NCBI GenBank assembly: GCA_029936295.1
Contig: JAPYTH010000025.1
Location: 1 to 26,076 of the forward strand
Origin: TMED109 sp015660425
GTDB lineage: Bacteria; Pseudomonadota; Alphaproteobacteria; TMED109
Length of the DNA: 26,076 nucleotides
Reading direction: 5' to 3'
Under the pieces are notes generated by a model. The model searched no databases, was not told the origin of the DNA, and saw nothing but the letters and a program-made list of their open reading frames with translations. Each line of letters begins with the position of its first letter. Within the stretch, counting starts at the first letter, position 1. Below, piece by piece: positions 1-9,453 of this stretch. Made by a program: the position numbers and the translations under genes.

Positions 1-22
1 TCTTAGTTCTAAAATAGAAAAT

Positions 23-59
23 AAAAGGCATTTAATTGTATAAATTAGGTGCCTTTTTT
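23..59 (+). terminator. Intrinsic terminator or attenuator upstream of the aminopeptidase gene
   Basis: Bases 23-37 pair with 43-57: AAAAGGCA against TGCCTTTT, then two T-G wobbles, then TAATT against AATTA, with a GTATA loop. A run of seven T follows the GC-containing part. It would end transcription of an unseen + strand gene to the left. It lies only about 15 bases before the next start codon, so it may instead attenuate that gene. Confidence 0.7.
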
Positions 60-73
60 TATGTACGTTTATT

Positions 74-1501
74 ATGAAAAAAAATTCTGATAAGGTTTTT
101 ATTGAACCTAAAATATCAACTTTTACACAATATATTGATTTAATTTTTAAGCATAAAGCTAGTCAAGACATTGGGTTTATTTACTTAGTTAAATATAATG
201 ATAAGCGTAATAAAAATTTACCCAAAAAAATTTATAAATTTTATAATAGTATAGTGAAAACATATGAAGATGGTGATATTGCATATCTACCTAATAGTAC
301 AAATAAAACTTGTTTAGTATTTTATGGTAGAGATAAGTATAAAAACCTTACTATAGAATTAGGATCAATTATAAGTTCAAAAATAATATCTATGAATTGG
401 TTAGTGAAGAATAAAACCAAGCTTAAACATGAGGATTATTTCTATTTAGGTTGGGGTTTAGAGCAATATAAATTTAACAATTATAAAAATTTAAAAAGCA
501 TTCTTTTAAGCAATAATGTAAAAAATACTATTACTTCTAGTATCTTAAGTGGGATTTATTATGGGAAAGAGCTAATAAATATACCTTCTTCAGATATGGG
601 GCCTGAGGCTCTAGAAAGATCATTTATAGATTTTGCTGATTATCATAAAGCTAAATATAATATAATTAAGAATCTAGAAATTAAAAACTTTTTTCCACTT
701 ATTCATGCGGTAGGTAAAGGCTCTATAGAGGAGCCTAGACTACTAGAGTTCAATTGGGGAAAAGCAGTTGATCCATTAGTTATTCTTGTAGGTAAGGGAG
801 TATGTTTTGACACAGGAGGTCTTGATTTAAAGCCGTCCCAATTTATGCGTAATATGAAAAAAGATATGGGAGGGGCTGCTTCTGTTTTAAGTTTAGCCCA
901 TATAATCATTCAATGTAAATTAAGGGTTAATCTTAAAGTATTAATACCTGCCGTTAATAATGATATTGGACCTTCTTCTATGAGGCCTGGGGATGTTTAT
1001 AATAGTAGATTAGGTATAACTGTTGAAATAGGTAATACAGATGCGGAAGGAAGATTAATTCTAGCAGATACGCTTACATATGCGGATAGTTTTAAACCTA
1101 AATTACTAATAGACTTTGCAACCTTAACGGGAGCAGCAAGAGTAGCTTTAGGACCAGACTTACCAGCTTATTTTACACATTCAGAAGAATTAGCGTCATT
1201 GATAAATAAAATAAGTATTAAAGAATATGACCCATTGTGGCGTTTGCCATTACATTCTCCATACGAATCTTGGCTAAACAGTGAGGTTGCTGATACTAAT
1301 AATATATCGCAAGGTTCTTTTGCAGGTGCTATAATTGCGGCTTTATTTTTAAATAAGTTTGTAAAATCCAGCACTAACTGGATTCATATTGATACATATG
1401 CCTGGAGTGATAAAAATAGGCCTGGGCATTCTAAAGGAGGCGACATTCTAGGGGTAAGGTCAATTTATCAGCTAATAAAAGAATATATTAATAGCCTCTA
1501 G
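74..1501 (+). CDS. pepA: Leucyl aminopeptidase family protein (peptidase M17)
   Basis: Cytosolic metallo-aminopeptidase that removes N-terminal residues from peptides in protein turnover. The C-terminal catalytic domain is intact and its spacing matches E. coli PepA. By position, the metal ligands are K241, D246 (in VGKGVCFDTGG), D264 (KKDMGGAA), D323 and E325 (NTDAEGR), and the catalytic residues are K253 and R327. The N-terminal 190 residues are divergent, as is usual for this non-catalytic domain. Length 475 aa is slightly below the roughly 500 aa of PepA. The ATG at 74 is the first possible start and has no Shine-Dalgarno sequence. The gene's 3' end overlaps the convergent dehydrogenase gene by 14 bases. 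The neighbouring Yej importer would supply peptides, so a role in degrading imported peptides is plausible but inferred. Confidence 0.93.
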   Translation: MKKNSDKVFIEPKISTFTQYIDLIFKHKASQDIGFIYLVKYNDKRNKNLPKKIYKFYNSIVKTYEDGDIAYLPNSTNKTCLVFYGRDKYKNLTIELGSIISSKIISMNWLVKNKTKLKHEDYFYLGWGLEQYKFNNYKNLKSILLSNNVKNTITSSILSGIYYGKELINIPSSDMGPEALERSFIDFADYHKAKYNIIKNLEIKNFFPLIHAVGKGSIEEPRLLEFNWGKAVDPLVILVGKGVCFDTGGLDLKPSQFMRNMKKDMGGAASVLSLAHIIIQCKLRVNLKVLIPAVNNDIGPSSMRPGDVYNSRLGITVEIGNTDAEGRLILADTLTYADSFKPKLLIDFATLTGAARVALGPDLPAYFTHSEELASLINKISIKEYDPLWRLPLHSPYESWLNSEVADTNNISQGSFAGAIIAALFLNKFVKSSTNWIHIDTYAWSDKNRPGHSKGGDILGVRSIYQLIKEYINSL

Positions 1502-2447
1502 TATTGATAATTTTATTCTGTATTTTTTTATTACTTATTAATGCATGAAAATTTTTTTTCAGCAAGCTAGCAGTAAAATCAGTCGCATTAGTAATTCCAG
1601 CAATATGCGGGGTTATAAATACATTATTTAGACCCCATAGCTTACTTTTTTTATTTAGTGGTTCCTTAGAAAACACATCTAATATTGCACCACTTAATAT
1701 TGCATTACTTAAAGCATAAATAAGTTCTTGTTCATTTACCGTCATACCTCTACCTACATTGATAAAATAACATTCTTTCCTTAATAAGTTAAATTCTGAT
1801 AGACCAATTATATTATTCGTTTCAGAAGTATTAGGTAATAAAGAGATTAAACATGAAGAGTTTTTAATACTCTTATGTAATTGTCTAGATCCATAGTAAT
1901 ATTGAATATTTTTAGGATTACGTTTAGTTTTACTCCATACTTTAACATTAAAACCCATATATTTTAGTTTTTTTATAACTATCCTGGCAATAGTTCCGTA
2001 CCCTAAAATGGTAATACCAAAATTATCTTTATCAAAAGGTATTATTTGATTCCAATCTTTGTTTTTTTTATTAATTGAATATTGAAAAATTTTTCTATGA
2101 CACATAAGTACGGACATCAAAATATAATCTGCCATTTGATTACTTAAATTTGGGTCACTTAATTTTATTATATGTGCATCTTTCGGGTATGATTTATTAA
2201 GAATATGGTCAACACCTGCTCCTAAAGATTGTATAATTTTAAGTTTAGGAAAAAATTTCCACATTTCTTCTGGTGGGTCCCAAACCAAAGCAGTATTTAT
2301 ATTAGGATAATATTTATTTTTAATAAAATCGTCAGGCCACTGATAAAGGTTAATATTTTGTTTTAAAAGTATATTCTTCCACTTTTCATATGAGTCCCAT
2401 TGAGAATAAAAAACAACATTTATAGCTTGAAATTTTTTATTTGTCAT
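1488..2447 (-). CDS. ghrA: D-2-hydroxyacid dehydrogenase, glyoxylate/hydroxypyruvate reductase A-like
   Basis: Predicted NAD(P)H-dependent reductase of 2-keto acids such as glyoxylate or hydroxypyruvate. The 319 aa have the D-isomer-specific dehydrogenase layout. A Rossmann segment is at 145-172 (ILGYGTIA), followed by LLPNTSETNN near 204, NVGRG with catalytic R233, the acidic partner E262 in DVFSKEPL, and the catalytic H281 in TPHIAG. The nucleotide loop reads GxGxxA rather than the usual GxGxxG (G149, G151, A154). The N-terminal part (SLGAGVDHIL near 74-83) resembles GhrA-type proteins. It is the last gene of the cycM-yej operon, 12 bases after yejF, with AGGA about 10 bases before its ATG. 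The substrate cannot be read from sequence; other members reduce different 2-ketoacids. Confidence 0.85.
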   Translation of the reverse strand: MTNKKFQAINVVFYSQWDSYEKWKNILLKQNINLYQWPDDFIKNKYYPNINTALVWDPPEEMWKFFPKLKIIQSLGAGVDHILNKSYPKDAHIIKLSDPNLSNQMADYILMSVLMCHRKIFQYSINKKNKDWNQIIPFDKDNFGITILGYGTIARIVIKKLKYMGFNVKVWSKTKRNPKNIQYYYGSRQLHKSIKNSSCLISLLPNTSETNNIIGLSEFNLLRKECYFINVGRGMTVNEQELIYALSNAILSGAILDVFSKEPLNKKSKLWGLNNVFITPHIAGITNATDFTASLLKKNFHALISNKKIQNKIINTRGY

Positions 2448-2459
2448 AATGAATAATTC

Positions 2460-4049
2460 CTAATTTAATGCAGATTTAATTAATGATTTCGTATAGCTTT
2501 CATTTGGATGCTTTAAAATAATATTAGCATCACCATATTCTATAATTCTTCCATCTTTCATTACTAAAACTTTATCTGATAAAGCCTTTATGACTTTTAA
2601 GTCGTGACTGATAAAAATATAAGATAACTTTCTAGTAGTCTGTAAATCTAAAAGCAGATTAATAATTTGGAGTTGCGTATTCATATCTAATGCTGAAGTA
2701 GGCTCATCAAGTATTATCACTTGAGGTTTAAGAATTATAGCCCTTGCAATTGATATCCTTTGTCTTTGACCTCCAGAGAACTCATGCGGGTACTTGTGTA
2801 GGCAATTGCTATCCATTCCTACATCTTTTAATGCTTTTACAACTAGTTTTTCTCTACACTTATTATTTCTACCTATATTATTTACCTCCAATCCTTCTGC
2901 AATTATTTCATAAACAGAAAGTCTAGGACTTAAAGATGAGAATGGGTCTTGGAATACAAATTGAAGATTTTTTCTATAAAAACTATTATTATTTCCATTA
3001 ATGTTAGTATTTTTAAATTTTATTTCACCACTTGATGGTATTAATTTAAGAATTGCTTGGGCTAAAGTTGTTTTTCCTGAACCAGATTCTCCTATAATGC
3101 CTAAAGTAGTGCCTTTATTAAGAAAAAATGATACATCATCTACAGCCTTAAAATAATCAATTGTTTTTTTGAAAATACCTTTTTTTATAGGAAAATATAC
3201 TTTTATATTTTTAATAGTTAAGATTTTAACTCCTGGAGAGAAATTTTTATTCCTTTTTAATGTTTTAGGTTCAGCCTTTAAAAGGCTTTTAGTATATTTT
3301 TCTTTAGGTTTAAAAAGTATATTTTTCACTGTACCAAATTCAACTAAGTTGGCATTTTGCATAATATAAACACTTTTTGCCATGTGTTTAACAATATTTA
3401 AATCATGAGTAATGAGCAATATACTCATACCAAGCTTTTTTTGTATATCTTTCAAGAGTTTAAGAATTTGTGATTGAATAGTTAAATCTAGTGCTGTAGT
3501 AGGTTCATCTGCAATAAGTAAATCAGGGCTATTAGCTATAGCTATAGCAATCATTACTCTTTGTCTTTGGCCTCCCGATAACTGATGAGGATAATTATTA
3601 AGATGTTTGTTTGCATTATCTAGTCCTACTAAATCTAGCAGTTCTAAAATTCGATTATTAATTTTAATATTAGAGAGCTTTTGGTGCAAAGTGATAGATT
3701 CTCTTATTTGTTTTTTTATTAAATGTACTGGGTTTAATGACATCATAGGCTCTTGAAAAATCATACCAATTTTAGAACCACGAATTTTTTGTAAAACATT
3801 GATATTAGCATTTAATAATTCTTTATTTTTAAATATAACACTTCCTTTGCTGTGAAAAGCTATTGGATATGGTAAAAGTCCTAAAATAGAGAGTGCTGTA
3901 GTTGATTTTCCGGAGCCACTTTCACCTACTATTGCAACTGTTTCTCCCTTTTTTATACTTAAAGATAAGCTATCCACAGCAGTTATATTTCCATTAGGGT
4001 TCAAGAATGATACATTAAGATTAGAAATTTGAAGTAATTCTTTACTCAT
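2460..4049 (-). CDS. yejF: Peptide ABC transporter ATPase with two fused nucleotide-binding domains (YejF)
   Basis: Energises the Yej peptide importer. This single 529 aa chain carries both ATPase halves. Domain 1 has Walker A GESGSGKST (42-50), signature LSGGQ (157-161), Walker B LLIADEP (177-183) and switch H215. Domain 2 has GESGSGKTT (320-328), FSGGQ (424-428), VIILDEP (444-450) and H482. Each half ends with the oligopeptide-type C-terminal extension. Fusion of the two ATPases is the YejF arrangement rather than the split DppD/DppF form. It starts 3 bases after manC, which separates it from its permeases, and it is followed 12 bases later by the dehydrogenase. All catalytic motifs are intact, so both sites should hydrolyse ATP. 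Confidence 0.94.
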   Translation of the reverse strand: MSKELLQISNLNVSFLNPNGNITAVDSLSLSIKKGETVAIVGESGSGKSTTALSILGLLPYPIAFHSKGSVIFKNKELLNANINVLQKIRGSKIGMIFQEPMMSLNPVHLIKKQIRESITLHQKLSNIKINNRILELLDLVGLDNANKHLNNYPHQLSGGQRQRVMIAIAIANSPDLLIADEPTTALDLTIQSQILKLLKDIQKKLGMSILLITHDLNIVKHMAKSVYIMQNANLVEFGTVKNILFKPKEKYTKSLLKAEPKTLKRNKNFSPGVKILTIKNIKVYFPIKKGIFKKTIDYFKAVDDVSFFLNKGTTLGIIGESGSGKTTLAQAILKLIPSSGEIKFKNTNINGNNNSFYRKNLQFVFQDPFSSLSPRLSVYEIIAEGLEVNNIGRNNKCREKLVVKALKDVGMDSNCLHKYPHEFSGGQRQRISIARAIILKPQVIILDEPTSALDMNTQLQIINLLLDLQTTRKLSYIFISHDLKVIKALSDKVLVMKDGRIIEYGDANIILKHPNESYTKSLIKSALN

Positions 4050-4052
4050 GAA

Positions 4053-5480
4053 TTATTTTATTCTTCCATAAATATCGTCAAACCTTTTAATATCATCTTC
4101 TCCAAAGTACTTTCCAGTCTGCACTTCTATAATTATAAGGGGAACTTTAGACATATTTGCCAATCGATGTTTTATCTTTACTGGAATAAATGTTGATTCA
4201 TCTTTATTTAAAATAAACTCTTTTTCACCTTTTGTAACGTGGGCTACCCCTGAAATTACTACCCAGTGCTCTGATCTTTTGTTATGGCTTTGTAAAGAAA
4301 GTTTTTTGCCTGGCATAACAGTTAATTTTTTAATTTTATGAGTTTTGTTTGAACTAATATTTTCAAAGTATCCCCACGGTTTATGAGTAATTACATGCTC
4401 AATTAATTCGTTTCTTTTATTTTTTTCTAATATATTTATTAAAGATTTATTTTCATTTGATTTTTTTACACTTGTAACAAGTATGGCATTTTGAGTTGCG
4501 ACTACACTAACATCTTCGATATTTGAGACTGTAAGTAAGTTTTTATCTGAATATATATAAGAATTTTTTACATTATCTATAATGACATCACCATTGATAA
4601 CATTATTGCTTTTATCTTTTTTTCCTATATCCCATAAAGAGTTATATGTGCCAAGGTCGTTCCAATTTAAATTTGCAGGAACAACAAAACTATTATTTGT
4701 TTTCTCAAATATTGCATGGTCAATTGATATAGAAGTTATTTTTTTGAATGACTTAGTATCTAATCTAATAAAACCCATATCTAGTTCAGCGTTTTTTAAA
4801 GATAATGCAACATTATTATATATTAAAGGGTAATGTAGTTTTACTTCATTTATTATAGAGTTAGCACTAAATAAAAACATCCCTGAATTCCATAAAGCCC
4901 CACGTTTAATAAGGTTTTTAGCTTTAATATAGCTAGGTTTTTCTTCAAATTTGTTAATTTTTTGTATTAATAAATTATTGTTAATTGTTTTTTTCTTTAG
5001 GATATAGCCATATTTAATTTCTGGGGAAGTAGGTTGAATACCGAAGCATATTAATCTGTTCTCTATATTGCATGTGATTACTTTATGCATTAAAGATACA
5101 AATTCTTTGGTGTTCTCAATATGATGATCTGAAGGTAAAACTAGTAAAGGTTCTAATTGTTTAATATTTTTTGAGTATAAAGCGCCTATAGTAATAGCTG
5201 CTGTAGTATTTTTGGGCTCTGGTTCTAATATAATATGCGGATTTTCCAAGCCTATTAGTCTTAATTGTTCTGCAACTATAAATCTATGTTGCTCCCCTAC
5301 AATAAATATTGGTTCATTAAAAATGGCATTTTTACATCTTAAAGTAGTTAATTGTAATAATGAAAAAGAATCAAATATTTCTAAAAATTGTTTTGGTTTA
5401 TCTTTTCTAGAAATTGGCCATAATCTTGTACCAGAACCACCAGCTAAAATTAAAGGAGTAATTAATTTATTTTTTTTCAT
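4053..5480 (-). CDS. manC: Mannose-1-phosphate guanylyltransferase / mannose-6-phosphate isomerase (type II, bifunctional)
   Basis: Makes GDP-mannose for surface polysaccharides, and its C-terminal cupin can also interconvert fructose-6-P and mannose-6-P. The nucleotidyltransferase part (1-345) has GGSGTRLWPISR (14-25), the sugar-phosphate motif FEEKP (178-182) and NWNDLGT near 272. The isomerase part has PWGYFE (368-373) and putative metal ligands Q397, H399, E404 and H438. It ends with the family hallmark EVQTGKYFGEDDI. Length 475 aa is normal for this bifunctional type. Its ATG overlaps the yejE stop in TAATG, and yejF follows after 3 bases. The gene therefore sits inside the transporter operon and is probably translationally coupled to it. 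The function is clear; why it lies here is not. Confidence 0.93.
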   Translation of the reverse strand: MKKNKLITPLILAGGSGTRLWPISRKDKPKQFLEIFDSFSLLQLTTLRCKNAIFNEPIFIVGEQHRFIVAEQLRLIGLENPHIILEPEPKNTTAAITIGALYSKNIKQLEPLLVLPSDHHIENTKEFVSLMHKVITCNIENRLICFGIQPTSPEIKYGYILKKKTINNNLLIQKINKFEEKPSYIKAKNLIKRGALWNSGMFLFSANSIINEVKLHYPLIYNNVALSLKNAELDMGFIRLDTKSFKKITSISIDHAIFEKTNNSFVVPANLNWNDLGTYNSLWDIGKKDKSNNVINGDVIIDNVKNSYIYSDKNLLTVSNIEDVSVVATQNAILVTSVKKSNENKSLINILEKNKRNELIEHVITHKPWGYFENISSNKTHKIKKLTVMPGKKLSLQSHNKRSEHWVVISGVAHVTKGEKEFILNKDESTFIPVKIKHRLANMSKVPLIIIEVQTGKYFGEDDIKRFDDIYGRIK

Positions 5481-6496
5481 TAGTTAATTTTCCTCGGATC
5501 AAATGCATCTCTAATGGCTTCACCAATAAATACTAGTAAAGAAAGTAAAATACTTATAGCAATAAATCCAGTAATTCCAAGCCATGGTGCTTGTAAATTA
5601 TTTTTACCTTGATTGAGTAGTTCTCCAAGTGATGCACTCCCAGGGGGCAATCCAAAACCTAAAAAATCTAAACTTGTTAGAGTAGTTACTGATGCTGCTA
5701 ATATAAAAGGTAAATAGGTAATTGTTGCAACCATTGCATTGGGTAATAGATGTTTAATAATTATTCTATAATCTGTCATTCCTAAGCACTTTGCGGCTTT
5801 TACATAATCAAAATTTCTAGCTCTTAAAAACTCTGCTCTAACTACACCAACTAAATTCATCCAGCTAAATAATAATAAAAGTATTAAAAGTATCCAAAAA
5901 TTAGGAGTAATGATGGAACCAACAATAATTAATAGATATAAAACTGGCATACCGCTCCATATCTCTATAAACCGCTGTCCTATTAAATCTGTCAATCCTC
6001 CAAGATAACCTTGAATTGCTCCAAATGTTATTCCAATGATTGAGGAAAAAAATGTTAATAATATTCCAAAAAGAATAGAAATCCTAAAACCGTATATTAG
6101 CCTTGCTAATACATCTCTTGCTTGGTCATCTGTTCCTAAAAGATTTTCATAACTAGGAGGAGAAGGTGCAGGCTCTTGTAAGTTATAATTAACTGTCTGA
6201 TGGTTAAATGGTATTAAAGGCCATATTATCCAACCATTATTTTCTATAAGTTCAATTACATAAGTATCTCTATAGTCGGTTGTAGTCTCAAAATCTCCAC
6301 CAAAGACCGTTTCAGCATATTTTTTTAAAATTGGAAAATAATAATCATTATGATATTTTATTAATAAAGGTTTATCATTTGCTATGAATTCTGCAGGTAA
6401 AGTAACAAATAAGAGTAAAATAAGTATGTAAAGCGAGTATAATCCTCGTTTATTTTTTTTAAAATTAAGTATTTTTCTTTGATTGATGTTTATCAT
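5480..6496 (-). CDS. yejE: Peptide ABC transporter permease YejE
   Basis: Inner-membrane subunit of the Yej importer, OppC/DppC-like. The 338 aa show a cytoplasmic start rich in K and R, a first membrane span at about 19-38, and a periplasmic stretch of about 80 residues. The conserved GTDDQARDVL (121-130) then precedes the five-helix permease core. The EAA loop that contacts the ATPase is at about 230-249 (DYVKAAKCLGMTDYRIIIKH). The long periplasmic insertion before the core is typical of YejE compared with other OppC proteins. It begins 9 bases after yejB and ends in a one-base overlap with manC. The protein ends in AFDPRK, as is common for this family. Confidence 0.93.
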   Translation of the reverse strand: MININQRKILNFKKNKRGLYSLYILILLLFVTLPAEFIANDKPLLIKYHNDYYFPILKKYAETVFGGDFETTTDYRDTYVIELIENNGWIIWPLIPFNHQTVNYNLQEPAPSPPSYENLLGTDDQARDVLARLIYGFRISILFGILLTFFSSIIGITFGAIQGYLGGLTDLIGQRFIEIWSGMPVLYLLIIVGSIITPNFWILLILLLLFSWMNLVGVVRAEFLRARNFDYVKAAKCLGMTDYRIIIKHLLPNAMVATITYLPFILAASVTTLTSLDFLGFGLPPGSASLGELLNQGKNNLQAPWLGITGFIAISILLSLLVFIGEAIRDAFDPRKIN

Positions 6497-6505
6497 GTTA
6501 ATTTA

Positions 6506-7597
6506 CTATCTTTTTTCAAAATCTATTCTTGGATCAACTAAAGTCATGGCTAAGTCTCCAATAATATTCATAAAAAGCCCTAATAAGGTAAAAACATATA
6601 GAGTTGCAAACATTACAGGGTAGTCTCGATTAATTGCAGCTTCAAATCCAAGTAAGCCAAGACCATCTAAAGAAAATATTATTTCTGTCAATAAAGCACC
6701 TGTGAATAATATACTTATAAATGCTGTTGGAAATCCTGCTATTATAATTAGCATTGCATTTCTAAAAATATGCCCATATAAAATTTTATTTTCAGTGTTA
6801 CCTTTTGAACGTGCGGTTAAAACATATTGCTGGTTTATTTGATCTAGAAAAGAGTTTTTAGTTAACATAGTTAAGCTTGCAAATCCCCCAATTACCAAGG
6901 AAAATATAGGTAATGTAATATGCCAAATATAATCTAATATCTTTTCAAAGCTGTTAAGCTCACCCCAATTTTCAGATATTATCCCTCTTAGAGGAAAAAT
7001 ATCTAAATATCGTCCACCTGCAAAAAGTATAATAAGTAAAATAGCAAACAAAAATGATGGTACTGCATTGCCAATTATTACCACCACGCTTGACCAAACA
7101 TCAAATTTTCTTCCATCATTCACTGCTTTATATACTCCTAATGGGATAGAAATTAAATATATTAATAAGGTTGTCCAAAGGCCTAGAGAAATAGATACAG
7201 GAAGCTTTTCTATAACTATATCTATTACTTTTCTATCTTGAAAAAATGATTCACCAAAATCAAAAACTAAATAGTTTTTAATCATTTTATAAAATCTAAT
7301 ATGAGGAGGCTGATCAAAACCATACATTTTTTCTATTTCAGCTATTATACTTGGGTCTAAGCCCTGTGCACCAACATATTTATTATTAGAAGACATAAAA
7401 TTATTTTGATTGTCTAATCCATCTTTCATTCCTCCAGAAACTCGTTCTGTAGCGCCTACGTCTATACCTTGAAGTCTTGCAATAGTACTTTCTACGGGCC
7501 CACCTGGAGCGAATTGTATAATTAGAAAATTAAGTAATATTATTCCAAATAAAGTAGGAATAATAAGTATTAAGCGTCTAAGAAAATAAGATATCAT
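6506..7597 (-). CDS. yejB: Peptide ABC transporter permease YejB
   Basis: Inner-membrane partner of YejE, OppB/DppB-like. The 363 aa start with the classic MISYFLRRL membrane anchor (helix about 9-29) and the periplasmic APGGPVE motif. A periplasmic insertion of about 60 residues rich in G and N (40-90) follows, and then the permease core. The EAA loop is at about 256-275 (QQYVLTARSKGNTENKILYG). The C-terminus DLAMTLVDPRIDF is characteristic of this permease class. It lies 17 bases after yejA and 9 bases before yejE in the same operon, with no visible Shine-Dalgarno sequence, so translation may depend on coupling. E. coli YejABEF imports microcin C and peptides, and an alphaproteobacterial Yej system has been reported to import muropeptides. 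Confidence 0.93.
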   Translation of the reverse strand: MISYFLRRLILIIPTLFGIILLNFLIIQFAPGGPVESTIARLQGIDVGATERVSGGMKDGLDNQNNFMSSNNKYVGAQGLDPSIIAEIEKMYGFDQPPHIRFYKMIKNYLVFDFGESFFQDRKVIDIVIEKLPVSISLGLWTTLLIYLISIPLGVYKAVNDGRKFDVWSSVVVIIGNAVPSFLFAILLIILFAGGRYLDIFPLRGIISENWGELNSFEKILDYIWHITLPIFSLVIGGFASLTMLTKNSFLDQINQQYVLTARSKGNTENKILYGHIFRNAMLIIIAGFPTAFISILFTGALLTEIIFSLDGLGLLGFEAAINRDYPVMFATLYVFTLLGLFMNIIGDLAMTLVDPRIDFEKR

Positions 7598-7614
7598 GTT
7601 ACATATATTTTTAA

Positions 7615-9435
7615 TTAATTATCTGTAGAATTAAAATTGTACCACCAAGTTTCTGGAAAGCCTAAATTATATTTAGGTATATTAATAGGTCTTTTTAATT
7701 TATTCCAATATGCTAGTCGCCATTTTTTTATATGCCAATGTGGAATAACATAGTGATTATGAAGCAAAATTCTGTCTAAGGCTTTAGTATAGAATATTAA
7801 TTCCTTCCTATTAGAGGCATGAATGATTAATTCTATTAGTTCATCTACAATTTTATTTTTTATGCCTATCCAATTAGCGCTACCATTTATATCTGCACTT
7901 TCAGATGACCAGTAGTTTCTTTGTTCATTTCCTGGATTTAAACTTTGCCCTCGAGACATTACTACCATTTCAAAATCATAATTATCTAATCTATTTTTGT
8001 ATTGAGCAGTATCAACTATTCTTATGGTTGCTTTAACTCCTAGTTTACTCATGTTTTTAATAAATGGAGCAACTATTCTTTCAAAAGCAGGGCTAACCAA
8101 AAGAATTTCAAATTTAATCGCTCTGCCTGCCGGGTTTCTTAAAGTGTTATTGTCTAATGTATAATTTGCATTTTTAAGAATTTTGATTGCTTCACGTAAA
8201 TTTTTTCTGTTATTTCCTGAACCATCAGTCAAGCCAGGGGAATAACTAGTAGAAAATACCTCTGATGGGATCATATTTTTATATTTTTCTAATATATTCA
8301 ATTCTCCTTCTGAGGGAAGATCAGAAGAAGCAAGCTCAGAATTAGAAAAATAGGAAGTACTTCTAATATATTGCCCATAAAATAATGTTTTATTTGTCCA
8401 TTCAAAGTCAAAAGCTAAAGAAAGAGCTTTTCTAAGGTGTATATTTTGAAATATTTCCTTTCTAGTATTATAAACAAAAGCCTGCATACCTTGCGGTAAT
8501 TCATGATCTATTTCTTCTTTAATAAAAGAAGAATTTTTTTTTAAATCATTATATGCGGTTGCCCATTCTTTAGAAATATTTTCAGGTCTAAAATCATATT
8601 CTTTAGCTTTAAGAGCTTCTATCATGACATTACTATCTCTATAATAATCATATTGGATAATATCAAAATTATTTTGTCCTATATAAATAGAATGATTTTT
8701 AGCCCAATGGTCTTGTATTCGTTGATATGTAATATTTTTACCAGCATTAACATTTTTTATTTTATAAGGCCCTGATCCTAACGGAATAAGAAATCCAGAA
8801 GAATTAAAGTCTATATCTTTCCAAAAATGTTTAGGGAGAATTTTCATTTGACCAATAATAATTGGTAATTCACGATTATTTGTATTTTTAAAAGTAAATT
8901 TAATAGTAAATGAATTAATAATTTCAATATCTTTAATATCAGAGTAATATGATTTGTAGGAAGGGTGTCCTTTTTTTAGAATATTATTAAAGGTCCATTC
9001 TACATCACTTGCAGTAATAGGTACATTATCATGCCACTTCGCATTTTCATGCATATAAAAAGTAATAGAGGATTTGTCAGGAGATATTTTTAGAGCTTTT
9101 GCGAGTAAGCCATAGGCTGTCAAAGGTTCATCTAGTGAAGTTACCAGCAAGCTTTCATAAATGCTATCTAATCCAACCGCCGGCAGCCCTTTTAATATAA
9201 ATTGATTTAAAGAATCAAAGCTGCCTCTTTCTGCAAGACGTATTTTCCCTCCTTTAGGGGCAGCAGGGTTTACATAATCAAAATGTTTAAAATTTTTATC
9301 ATACTTAATTTCATCAAATACTGAAATAGCGTGAACGTAATTATTCTTATCTTCAGCCTTAGCTATATTTATTATCAATAATATGCTTATTAGAATTTTT
9401 ATATTTATTAAAATATATTTATTGATAATGAACAT
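7615..9435 (-). CDS. yejA: Periplasmic peptide-binding protein of the Yej importer (SBP family 5)
   Basis: Extracytoplasmic receptor that captures peptides for YejBEF. The 606 aa start with a signal peptide (hydrophobic 8-24) with a likely cleavage after AKA at residue 27, and there is no lipobox. The mature start carries the YejA-type signature FKHFDYVNPAAPKGG, followed by GSFDSLNQF. The family 5 fold continues to the C-terminal GFPETWWYN. Length agrees with YejA (about 600 aa), longer than DppA. The gene follows cycM by 18 bases and precedes yejB by 17. The ligand is not readable from sequence: microcin-like peptides, oligopeptides or cell-wall peptides are all known for relatives. Confidence 0.93.
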   Translation of the reverse strand: MFIINKYILINIKILISILLIINIAKAEDKNNYVHAISVFDEIKYDKNFKHFDYVNPAAPKGGKIRLAERGSFDSLNQFILKGLPAVGLDSIYESLLVTSLDEPLTAYGLLAKALKISPDKSSITFYMHENAKWHDNVPITASDVEWTFNNILKKGHPSYKSYYSDIKDIEIINSFTIKFTFKNTNNRELPIIIGQMKILPKHFWKDIDFNSSGFLIPLGSGPYKIKNVNAGKNITYQRIQDHWAKNHSIYIGQNNFDIIQYDYYRDSNVMIEALKAKEYDFRPENISKEWATAYNDLKKNSSFIKEEIDHELPQGMQAFVYNTRKEIFQNIHLRKALSLAFDFEWTNKTLFYGQYIRSTSYFSNSELASSDLPSEGELNILEKYKNMIPSEVFSTSYSPGLTDGSGNNRKNLREAIKILKNANYTLDNNTLRNPAGRAIKFEILLVSPAFERIVAPFIKNMSKLGVKATIRIVDTAQYKNRLDNYDFEMVVMSRGQSLNPGNEQRNYWSSESADINGSANWIGIKNKIVDELIELIIHASNRKELIFYTKALDRILLHNHYVIPHWHIKKWRLAYWNKLKRPINIPKYNLGFPETWWYNFNSTDN

Positions 9436-9453
9436 AGTATTTATATAATTTAT

